Shown here: positions 55,690 to 64,000 of the stretch, piece after piece
Layout: every line of letters starts with the position of its first letter
Numbering within the stretch: the first letter of the stretch is position 1
From: Bradyrhizobium sp. B124
Lineage (GTDB): Bacteria; Pseudomonadota; Alphaproteobacteria; Rhizobiales; Xanthobacteraceae
Length of the DNA: 64,000 nt
Reading direction: 5' to 3'
NCBI RefSeq assembly: GCF_038967635.1
Contig: NZ_CP152413.1
Location: 4,030,001-4,094,000 of the forward strand
The notes under the pieces: generated by a model
Database searches by the model: none
Told to the model about the DNA's origin: nothing
Seen by the model: only the letters and a program-made list of their open reading frames with translations
Position numbers and translations under genes: made by a program

Positions 55690-55992
55690 ATGAAGATTGA
55701 CAAGCGCCTTCTCGAACAATTTCCTTGGACGCTTCGATCCGCCGCGCTCGTTGCAATGGCGGTCATCGCGGCAGCCGCGACATCCACCCCCGAAGGCGCA
55801 ATCCGTTGGGATGCGAAGAATGCTTACCTCAAATGCGACGGCGTGATCGACGGCACCATCGCCTGGCCCTCCGCGCCGCAGGCGACATGCGTCGCCATGC
55901 TGATGTGCGCGAACGAGCGCGCGCTATCCGCAGAGCGTCACCAACGGCTGATCGAACAGATCCGGCGGGTGCCTGGTTGCGGAGAGCCGTAG
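55690..55992 (+). CDS. Small hypothetical protein with an N-terminal membrane segment
   Basis: 100 residues from ATG 55690 (MKIDKRLLEQFPWTLR); an earlier ATG at 55657 is less likely. A hydrophobic segment (RSAALVAMAVIAAAAT) is followed by a short soluble part with three Cys (KCDGVIDG, ATCVAMLMCAN, VPGCGEP) that could form disulfides outside the membrane. No family recognised. It is divergent from the secreted-protein pair and convergent with an AraC gene. Confidence 0.5.
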   Translation: MKIDKRLLEQFPWTLRSAALVAMAVIAAAATSTPEGAIRWDAKNAYLKCDGVIDGTIAWPSAPQATCVAMLMCANERALSAERHQRLIEQIRRVPGCGEP

Positions 55993-56031
55993 AGAGCGGT
56001 CGGGCCGCACAACGGGAATCCGGACGATCGA

Positions 56032-57012
56032 TCAGGAACGCCGCGGCACCGCGCGAATATCCGACGGCGTCACGCCGTAGTGCCGGCGGAAGGTGCGGTT
56101 GAAGTAGGACAGATCGCCGAACCCGACTTCGAATGCAATCGTGCCGATGGTGGTGCGGCTGTGGCGCGGATCGGTCAGCAGATGATGTGCGCGCGCCAGG
56201 CGCTGGCCGAGCACGAATTCCGAGAATGTCGACCCCGCGCTCTCGAACAGCCTCTGGATATGACGCGGCGTGAGCTTCAGCCGGGCAGCCACCGCGGGCA
56301 GCGTGAGGTCGCCGTAGCTGAGATTGTCACTGATGTCGGCCTTGACCGCGGCAAGCCGGGCAGCCGCCAGTCCGCCGTCTTCCGCGGCAACCGCCGCATC
56401 CCGGTTGGCGCCGATAATCAGCGCGCCGAGATCGATCAGATGCTTGACGACGGCGCCGCGCAGCTCGGGAGTCGAAAGCTGGTAGCTGTCGTCGAGCTCC
56501 CTGATGTAAAGCGCCAGCAGCCGCATCGCCTCGGTGTTCGCCGGCAGGGGGCGGATCAGCATGTCTTCGGGATCGTTGACCAGCGAGGCCAGCGCCTTGC
56601 GCGGCAGCCGGAGGCCGACGAAGCGGCTCGGTGACACTGGCACCACCATGTTGCCGGCTTCCGCGCTCGACTGCAGCACGGCCTGGCCCGGGCCGAGCTC
56701 GATATCGCGGCCGCGCTGCGAAGCATGGGTGTTGCCGCTCGTGATGATCGTCAGCACGAGGTCGTCGGTGCCGTCGAGCAGTTCGCGCGGTCTTGCGATC
56801 TTGAGATTGCTGCACGCCCACGATCCGATGCCGAGCCCGGACAATTCGCGCACATTGACTTCGGCAGTAAACGCGCCGTCGTCGAGCGGCTCCGGATCGA
56901 GCTTGACGATCATCCGCCCGATCTGCTCGCGAAAGATCGGCAAGCGGTCTCGCTCGCCGAAATGCGCGGTCGAAAACCGAAACCCTGTGATATCGCCCGA
57001 CTGCATTGTCAT
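56032..57012 (-). CDS. AraC family transcriptional regulator
   Basis: 326 residues from ATG 57012 (GAGGGCGAG upstream), or slightly longer from an ATG at 57048. The N-terminal part (ITGFRFSTAHFGERDRLPIFREQIGRM, SGNTHASQRGRDIELGPGQAVL) is an AraC-binding-like sensor. The C-terminal helix-turn-helix pair is LPAVAARLKLTPRHIQRLFESAG and IGTIAFEVGFGDLSYFNRTF, ending with HYGVTPSDIR. It is divergent from paaG, so a role in that region is possible, though the TetR site makes a second regulator more likely. Confidence 0.88.
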   Translation of the reverse strand: MTMQSGDITGFRFSTAHFGERDRLPIFREQIGRMIVKLDPEPLDDGAFTAEVNVRELSGLGIGSWACSNLKIARPRELLDGTDDLVLTIITSGNTHASQRGRDIELGPGQAVLQSSAEAGNMVVPVSPSRFVGLRLPRKALASLVNDPEDMLIRPLPANTEAMRLLALYIRELDDSYQLSTPELRGAVVKHLIDLGALIIGANRDAAVAAEDGGLAAARLAAVKADISDNLSYGDLTLPAVAARLKLTPRHIQRLFESAGSTFSEFVLGQRLARAHHLLTDPRHSRTTIGTIAFEVGFGDLSYFNRTFRRHYGVTPSDIRAVPRRS

Positions 57013-57383
57013 CGGCTCGCCCTCATGGCGGCGGAGGTCGCGGTTCATATACGGCTGATTTGTGGCGACGCACCGCGAAGCATGGGGGCCATGCAGCGCG
57101 GCCGCAAACGTGAACCTTTCGCGGGTTCCGTCGATGGCTCGATCTGACAAGTGTCAAGCATCGCGCATAAGCGTCGCAAATACGCAGCGCAGCGCGCGAG
57201 AAGCTCATCTGACGTCGTGCGCGAAGTCCCGACCGGGAATAGAATTGTCCTCGCTCGATAAACCCGAAGACGCCGTCGGCATCGGAGCGCGGATAATTAT
57301 AATTGACTGACCGGACGGTCAATAGTAATCCGGTCGAAGGTCACGCGACCCTCGGTCATCAGAAGCCGCAACGGGAGGTAATA
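57013..57383. other. Divergent regulatory region between AraC gene and paaG
   Basis: 371 bp with no gene. The half near paaG is AT-rich and holds the paaG promoter and a TetR-type operator, listed separately. In the AraC half no consensus promoter was found. Confidence 0.6.
57298..57324 (+). promoter_or_regulatory. paaG promoter -10 and TetR-type operator
   Basis: TATAAT (57298-57303) is a perfect -10 with a poor -35. Immediately downstream is TGACCGGACGGTCAATA (57308-57324), containing the dyad GACC/GGTC. The 16-bp core recurs on the opposite strand at 61096-61111 in front of the TetR gene. A repressor here would cover the transcription start. Confidence 0.7.
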
Positions 57384-58175
57384 ATGGTCAGCGATTTGGT
57401 GTTGACCGATATCCGCGACGGATATCGCGTCCTGACGCTCAACAGGCCCGATCGCCTGAATTCATTCAGCGCCGAACTGCAGACAGCCTTGCTCACCGCG
57501 CTGATCGGAGCCGAGCAGGACAGATCCTGCCGCGCGCTGATCCTGACCGGAGCCGGACGCGGATTCTGCGCCGGCCAGGATCTTTCGGATGGCGTATTCA
57601 CGCCGGGCGAGACGCCGGATCTCTCCGTGCGAATTGAAAAATTCTACAACCCGCTGGTGCGCAAGCTGCGCAGCATCCCGATGCCGGTCGTGTGCGCCGT
57701 CAACGGTGTGGCCGCGGGCGCTGGCGCGAATGTGGCTCTTGCCTGCGATATCGTGATCGCCGCACGATCGGCCAAGTTCATTCAGGCCTTCGCGAAGCTC
57801 GGCCTCGTCTCGGATTCCGGTGGCACCTGGTTCCTGCCGCGGCTGGTCGGACCTGCCCGGGCGCGTGCCTTGACCCTGCTGGCCGAGCCTGTCTCCGCAG
57901 AACAGGCGCAGTCATGGGGCATGATCTGGAAGATGGTTGAGGATGCGGATCTGATGACCGAGGCTCACGCCCTCGCCGCCAACCTCGCGACGCAACCCAC
58001 GGATGGCCTAGCGCTGATCAAGCAGGCGCTCGATGCGTCCGAGACCAATACGCTCGATGCGCAGCTCGACCTCGAGCGCGATTTCCAGGGCCGCGCCGGG
58101 CGGACGTCGGATTTCGCCGAGGGCGTGACCGCGTTCCTCGAGAAACGCGCGCCGCGCTTCGTCGGACGCGCCTAG
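57384..58175 (+). CDS. paaG: PaaG-like enoyl-CoA hydratase/isomerase
   Basis: 263 residues from ATG 57384, with GGGAGG before it; the length equals that of known PaaG. The crotonase fold motifs are RALILTGAGRGFCAGQDLSDG (oxyanion hole) and VCAVNGVAAGAGANVALACDIVIAA (second oxyanion strand). PaaG turns ring-1,2-epoxyphenylacetyl-CoA into its oxepin isomer and isomerises later unsaturated acyl-CoAs. paaZ is 70 bp downstream, so the two probably form one operon under the TetR-type operator. Confidence 0.88.
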   Translation: MVSDLVLTDIRDGYRVLTLNRPDRLNSFSAELQTALLTALIGAEQDRSCRALILTGAGRGFCAGQDLSDGVFTPGETPDLSVRIEKFYNPLVRKLRSIPMPVVCAVNGVAAGAGANVALACDIVIAARSAKFIQAFAKLGLVSDSGGTWFLPRLVGPARARALTLLAEPVSAEQAQSWGMIWKMVEDADLMTEAHALAANLATQPTDGLALIKQALDASETNTLDAQLDLERDFQGRAGRTSDFAEGVTAFLEKRAPRFVGRA

Positions 58176-58245
58176 ACGCAGAATTGAACATTCCGCCGAC
58201 ACGGCAAGACGCAACATAGATCACAGGTCAAAGGGTTCGATTTCA

Positions 58246-60318
<2,073 letters not shown>

Positions 60319-60326
60319 CGCGCAGC

Positions 60327-60980
60327 TCAGAGCAACGCGGCCTGCCGGCTTCGGCCGGCGGGTTTTGCCTTGCTGCGCGGCCGGCTGACGGCCGCATCCG
60401 CGGCACCCGCCAACACCAGTTGCGCGACGAAGTCGGCGTATTCGGCGCGGGTCATCGGCCCGCCCTCGCGAAACCACATATAATGCCAGTTCAGCATGCC
60501 GAACACGCTCATCGTCAGCGGCTTGAGGACGCGCTTCTGCTTCGCCGCTGGCACCGCCGCGGCGAGCGCATCCGACATGATCCCGACCAGGATCCGCTCG
60601 CTCGCCAGCAGCGGCTGCTGCTTGTCCTTCGGCAGCAGCTTGAGACTTGCGATCTGCACCTGATGCTCGGCGTCGGCATGCCGGTAGAGCTCGAGCAAGG
60701 TCGCAACGATAGTCCTGAAGCGCTCAACCGGATCGCCGGCCTGCGCGCTCGCCTTCCGAACCGCCGCCACCAGCTTTTCGAGATGCGACGACAGGATGTC
60801 GAACAGGATCGCTTCCTTGTCGGGATAATAGTGATAGAGCAGCGCCTTCGAGACACCGCAGGCGTCGGCAATCGTGTTCATCGACGTGCCGACATAGCCC
60901 GATGCGGCAAAAAGCTCGGCCGAGCGATACAGCATCGAGAGGCGCTTGTCGTCGTAGTCCTTGGCGCGCGATCGGGCCAT
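60327..60980 (-). CDS. TetR family regulator, probable PaaR
   Basis: 217 residues from ATG 60980 (GGAAAG before it; longer versions begin before any family sequence). The N-terminal HTH is YRSAELFAASGYVGTSMNTIADACGVSKALLYHYYPDKEAIL. The C-terminal part has WHYMWFREGGPMTRAEYADFV. It lies next to, and convergent with, paaZ. A TetR-type operator like that of paaG precedes the gene, which fits PaaR repression relieved by phenylacetyl-CoA. The tail (RPRSKAKPAGRSRQAALL) is coded by DNA that also forms the paaZ terminator. Confidence 0.85.
   Translation of the reverse strand: MARSRAKDYDDKRLSMLYRSAELFAASGYVGTSMNTIADACGVSKALLYHYYPDKEAILFDILSSHLEKLVAAVRKASAQAGDPVERFRTIVATLLELYRHADAEHQVQIASLKLLPKDKQQPLLASERILVGIMSDALAAAVPAAKQKRVLKPLTMSVFGMLNWHYMWFREGGPMTRAEYADFVAQLVLAGAADAAVSRPRSKAKPAGRSRQAALL
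60341..60366 (+). terminator. UUCG-tetraloop terminator for paaZ
   Basis: GCCGGC (60344-60349), TTCG loop, GCCGGC (60354-60359), extended by CC/GG and T-G pairs to nine base pairs and followed by TTTT. It lies inside the 3' coding end of the convergent TetR gene. Confidence 0.75.
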
Positions 60981-61094
60981 GTCTTTCCGTTCCACCGGCC
61001 GGCTATTCGGCCTTCGTCCAGAGATGTGAATCAAATGACGGCAAAATTTCGGGACCACCGCCCTGCTTGCGCCGGGCCGCGTCCGAACCAGCAT

Positions 61095-61117
61095 TTATTG
61101 ACCATCCGGTCGAATAA
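61095..61117 (-). promoter_or_regulatory. TetR-type operator upstream of the PaaR-like gene
   Basis: Read on the - strand, GACCGGATGGTCAATA (61111-61096) matches the paaG operator core at 15 of 16 positions. It lies about 115 bp before the TetR ATG, so it fits autoregulation. Confidence 0.65.
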
Positions 61118-61154
61118 TTCCATGCCTGAGTTGGAATGGCGCCTCTCCGGGATG

Positions 61155-62075
61155 TTAGTCGAGCTTGAACGGCTCTGATCCGGGATAGGAATGGGCGACG
61201 AACTCGCAGAAGGCGCGGGCCGCCGGCGAAAGCGCCGCATTGCCCTTCCAGGCCAGCCCGACATCCATGGTATGGACATCGTCATCAAGCGTCTTGAGCT
61301 CGATGCGATGTCCCTCGAGCGACCAGGGACGGTAGACCATGTCCGACAGGATGGTGATCCCCATCCCGGTCGCGACCATGCTGCGGACGGCCTCCACCGA
61401 CAGGGTGCGGAAGATGACGTTGGGCACGTGCGCCGTATGTTGCCAGTAGCGCATTGCGGAGCGCTCGGCCTCATCGACGGTCAACATCAGATAAGGCTCG
61501 CTCGCCAGATCGGTCAGCTTGATGTTGTCCTTGCGCAGCAGCGGATGATTGACGCATGTCCACAACCGACGCGCCGAGCGCAACAGCAGCCGCGAGCGAA
61601 TGGAGTGCCGGTCATGCAGGTTCGCGATCAGCATGATGGCCGCATCGACGCTGCCGCTGATCAGGCTCTGCTCGATCGCATCGCGTTGAAACTCGTGCAG
61701 CCGGACCGTGATGCCCGGGAAGGACCGCCAGAACCGCGTCAGCAACGGCGGCAGGAAATATCCGGCAACCGTATAGCTCACGGCCACGTCCACGGTGCCG
61801 TCGACCTGTGTCCCCCAGCGATGCGGCCCCCGCGTCGCATCTGACACGCTCGCCTCGATCGCGCGGGCGCGCTGCAAGAACTCGTGGCCGTCAAACGTCA
61901 GCGTCACGCCGTTGGAATGGCGATCGAACAATTTGCGGCCGAGCTCGGCCTCAAGGGCCTTGATCGACGACGTGACCGCCGATTGCGTCACGTTCAGAGC
62001 TGCCGCGGCCGCGGAAACGCGTCCGCTTTCCGCCGTCGCGATGAAGTGCCGAACCTGACGGAACGTCAGAGACAT
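61155..62075 (-). CDS. LysR family transcriptional regulator
   Basis: 306 residues. The helix-turn-helix is at ~3-60 (LTFRQVRHFIATAESGRVSAAAAAL, TQSAVTSSIKALEAELGRKLF); the effector domain follows from ~90 (VDVAVSYTVAGYFLPPLLTRFW). The HTH-RHSNGVTLT junction and FLQRA are typical of the family. It diverges from the livG-type gene of a second Liv transporter, with a 37-bp dyad in the 97-bp gap. It therefore probably controls that transporter. The inducer is unknown; an aromatic acid is likely from context. Confidence 0.9.
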   Translation of the reverse strand: MSLTFRQVRHFIATAESGRVSAAAAALNVTQSAVTSSIKALEAELGRKLFDRHSNGVTLTFDGHEFLQRARAIEASVSDATRGPHRWGTQVDGTVDVAVSYTVAGYFLPPLLTRFWRSFPGITVRLHEFQRDAIEQSLISGSVDAAIMLIANLHDRHSIRSRLLLRSARRLWTCVNHPLLRKDNIKLTDLASEPYLMLTVDEAERSAMRYWQHTAHVPNVIFRTLSVEAVRSMVATGMGITILSDMVYRPWSLEGHRIELKTLDDDVHTMDVGLAWKGNAALSPAARAFCEFVAHSYPGSEPFKLD

Positions 62076-62076
62076 A

Positions 62077-62113
62077 AAAATTTCCGATATCAGCGAACGA
62101 TATTTCGAATTTT
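62077..62113. promoter_or_regulatory. Imperfect dyad in the LysR / transporter divergon
   Basis: AAAATTTCCGATATC (62077-62091) and GATATTTCGAATTTT (62099-62113) match at 11 of 15 positions when inverted, with a 7-bp spacer in an AT-rich patch. It abuts the LysR ATG and is a candidate LysR binding site. Confidence 0.5.
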
Positions 62114-62172
62114 ACAATCCCGCGACGGAACGGAAAGATCAATCCGTCGGTTCCGGGTGAGAAGGCGTTGGG

Positions 62173-62949
62173 ATGATGTCCGAAGGTTTGGAATTGGTCG
62201 CGCGCGGTGTCAGCGTCCAATTCGAAGGCCTGAAAGCGCTGTCCGACGTTACACTGGCCGTGCCGCGGGGACATATCGCCGGACTGATTGGCCCCAATGG
62301 AGCCGGCAAAACCACCCTTATTAATGTATTGACCGGTTTCCAGCCGGTCGGCGCGGGCATTGTGGAGCTGGAAGGAGAACCACTCAACGGCATTGCAGCG
62401 CACATGCTGCGACGCAAAGGCGTGGCGCGGACCTTCCAGTCAGGCCGGCTTTTCCGCGACCTGCCTGTGATGGACAACCTGGAAGTGACCGGCGTCGGCC
62501 TCGGTCAAGGCCGTCCCGACGCCATCAGCGAGGCCGAGCGGGTGATGGCCTGGCTCGGCATTTCGCATCTCGCCAACAGCATTGCCGGCGCGCTGCCGTA
62601 TACCGACGAGCGCCGCGTTGCCATCGGCCGCGCCATCATGGGCACACCGCGATATCTGCTGCTCGACGAACCGGCGGCAGGCATGTCGGAGCATGAGAGC
62701 CACGAGCTCGCCGGCATCATCCGCAGGATCGCTTCCGAGCTCAATGTCGGCGTGCTGCTGATCGAGCACAATATCGGCCTCGTGCTGGAGCTGTGCGAGC
62801 GCATCTTCGTGCTCGATTCCGGCGAGATCATCGAAGTCGGACCGCCCGCCCAGATCCGCAACAGCGACGCCGTGCGGCATGCCTATATGGGCACGCAGCG
62901 CGACGAATTGATTCCACCGGTCGCAGCCGAAGCGGCCGTGGCATCATGA
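62173..62949 (+). CDS. livG: Branched-chain-type ABC transporter ATPase (LivG-like) with unusual signature motif
   Basis: 258 residues. Walker A GPNGAGKT (40-47) and Walker B LLLDEPAAGM are intact, as is the H-loop IEHNIGLV. The signature region reads LPYTDERRVAIGRAIM, where most LivG proteins have LxYGQQRRLEIARAL, so the conserved Gly and Gln are Thr and Asp. The stop overlaps the next gene's ATG (ATGA). The operon starts a second Liv transporter beside the paa genes, so an aromatic acid is a plausible substrate. Confidence 0.88.
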   Translation: MMSEGLELVARGVSVQFEGLKALSDVTLAVPRGHIAGLIGPNGAGKTTLINVLTGFQPVGAGIVELEGEPLNGIAAHMLRRKGVARTFQSGRLFRDLPVMDNLEVTGVGLGQGRPDAISEAERVMAWLGISHLANSIAGALPYTDERRVAIGRAIMGTPRYLLLDEPAAGMSEHESHELAGIIRRIASELNVGVLLIEHNIGLVLELCERIFVLDSGEIIEVGPPAQIRNSDAVRHAYMGTQRDELIPPVAAEAAVAS

Positions 62950-63668
62950 CCGCACTCGTCGTCGACGACATCACGGTCAGCTACGGGCGCCTCACGGCAC
63001 TCCGCGGCGTGACATTGACGGTCGACGAAGGCGAAATCCTGTTCGTGACCGGCCCGAACGGCGCCGGCAAGTCGACGCTGCTCAACGCCATCGCAGGCGT
63101 CGTACCGCCGGGCTCCGGCTCCATCATGATCGATGGCGCAAGGATCACCGGTGCCGCGCCCGAAGACATCGCCCGGCGCGGGTTTTCGCTGGTGCCGGAA
63201 GGGCGCAACGTCTTCGGCGCGCTGACGATCGAGGAGAATCTGAAGGTCGGCACCGGCATGCGCGCCGACCGCAAGACAATCGCCGGCGATCTGGATCGGG
63301 TCTACCAGGAATTCCCGATGCTGGCCGAGCGCCGCCACAGCCCGGCGGGCATGCTGTCCGGCGGCCAGCAGCAGATGCTGGTCATTGGCCGCGCGCTGAT
63401 GGCCGCGCCCCGCATCATGGCCATTGACGAGCCATCGCTGGGCCTCGCGCCGAAGATCATCGACCAGGTCTACGAGATCCTGCTGCGGCTGCGGGCCCAG
63501 CGCAAGCTCACGCTGCTGATCGTCGAGCAGAGCTCGACGCGCGCCATGATGACGGGCGGGCGGATGGTCCTGATCCGCGGCGGGCGCATCGTGCTCGAGG
63601 GCCCCGCGGCCGACATGGTCAGGGACGATCGCCTGAAGCAGACCTATTTCGGCTTCGGAGATCACTGA
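62946..63668 (+). CDS. livF: Branched-chain-type ABC transporter ATPase (LivF)
   Basis: 240 residues from ATG 62946, overlapping the livG stop. Walker A GPNGAGKST (36-44), signature LSGGQQQM (137-144), Walker B IMAIDEPSLGLAP, H-loop VEQSS. Length and motifs are standard for LivF; unlike the first LivF in this window it carries no extra domain. The permease gene begins one base after its stop. Confidence 0.93.
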   Translation: MTALVVDDITVSYGRLTALRGVTLTVDEGEILFVTGPNGAGKSTLLNAIAGVVPPGSGSIMIDGARITGAAPEDIARRGFSLVPEGRNVFGALTIEENLKVGTGMRADRKTIAGDLDRVYQEFPMLAERRHSPAGMLSGGQQQMLVIGRALMAAPRIMAIDEPSLGLAPKIIDQVYEILLRLRAQRKLTLLIVEQSSTRAMMTGGRMVLIRGGRIVLEGPAADMVRDDRLKQTYFGFGDH

Positions 63669-63669
63669 G

Positions 63670-64000
63670 ATGCGCGAGCTGCTCCAGATCATCTTCGACG
63701 CGCTGAGCCTCGGCAGCCTCTATGCGCTGGGCGCGCTCGGCATCGCCCTGATCTTCGGCGTCATGCGGCTCGTCAATTTCGCCCACGGCGATTTCATCGC
63801 CTTCTGCGTCTTCGCCATGCTATGGCCGTCGATCGATGCGGCGGCGATCGTGTTTGCCGGCCAGCTGCCGTTCTATCTTTTGATCCCGCTGCTGCTGCTG
63901 ATCGGCGCCGCGCTGTCCATCCTGTCGGAGGTCGTCGTGTTCCGCCGCTTCCGCAACGCCAATCCGGCGACGATGATGATCGCGTCCTTCGCGCTCGGCT
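63670..64000 (+). CDS. livH: Branched-chain-type ABC transporter permease (LivH), partial
   Basis: The ATG at 63670 opens a frame that runs off the right edge with 110 codons visible. The start LLQIIFDALSLGSLYALGALG and IALIFGVMRLVNFAHGDFIAF are the LivH hallmark. Three hydrophobic spans are visible, then VVVFRRFRNANPATMM, the LivH cytoplasmic loop. It is one base after livF, so it is part of the same operon. The rest (permease and presumably livM, livK) lies outside the window. Confidence 0.9.
   Translation, partial: MRELLQIIFDALSLGSLYALGALGIALIFGVMRLVNFAHGDFIAFCVFAMLWPSIDAAAIVFAGQLPFYLLIPLLLLIGAALSILSEVVVFRRFRNANPATMMIASFALG

Overview
The window is GC-rich DNA from an alphaproteobacterium. 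It is very probably Bradyrhizobium or a close relative: codon third positions are strongly G/C-biased, LysR/AraC/TetR regulators and Liv-type ABC transporters are abundant, and the intergenic gaps carry short dispersed palindromic repeats of the kind scattered through Bradyrhizobium and Rhodopseudomonas chromosomes. I see no rRNA, tRNA, insertion sequence, prophage or CRISPR array. It reads as chromosomal accessory metabolism rather than a mobile island.

Layout. (1) 1-924: end of a LigJ-like amidohydrolase and an RraA-family CHA aldolase, a likely pair from the 4,5-cleavage route of gallate/protocatechuate. (2) 1.1-12.2 kb: two TonB-dependent receptors (the second behind a DUF2946 protein), an SDR, an unusual free-standing EF-Tu paralogue, a LysR regulator and small secreted or START-like proteins. 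(3) 12.2-17.3 kb: a LysR regulator divergent from an SDR - AraC - acyl-CoA dehydrogenase-like - SDR group. (4) 17.6-39.6 kb: the most unusual part, about 22 kb of genes all on the + strand with short gaps or overlaps. It has a Liv-type ABC importer whose second ATPase is fused to a Tm-1/UPF0261 domain, the matching TIM-barrel partner, a giant flotillin-like protein with an 11-residue repeat, two START-like proteins, a molybdenum hydroxylase with its large subunit split into two genes, CoxD/CoxE-like MoxR and VWA maturation proteins, and hydrolases and a flavin reductase. (5) 39.8-47 kb: a two-component system, a Gly/His-rich secreted protein, catalase and Tex. (6) 47-57 kb: an aldose dehydrogenase/lactonase pair, a monooxygenase-TetR divergon with a near-perfect operator, a methyltransferase, an alpha/beta hydrolase, an orphan LivK and several unknown secreted proteins. 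(7) 57-64 kb: paaG, paaZ, a PaaR-like TetR, a LysR regulator and the start of a second Liv-type transporter (livG, livF, livH), consistent with phenylacetate catabolism and uptake.

How the genes may work together. The 17.6-39.6 kb block looks like a complete import-and-hydroxylate pathway: periplasmic capture (LivK), import (LivHMGF), hydroxylation of an aromatic or N-heterocyclic ring by the Mo/FAD/2Fe-2S enzyme, then hydrolysis of ring products by the lactonase-, amidohydrolase- and isochorismatase-like enzymes. The flotillin-like protein and START-like proteins suggest membrane organisation or handling of a hydrophobic substrate. The substrate cannot be read from the sequence. In the last region a 16-bp operator-like motif is shared by the paaG promoter and the TetR gene, which ties the local regulator to the paa genes.
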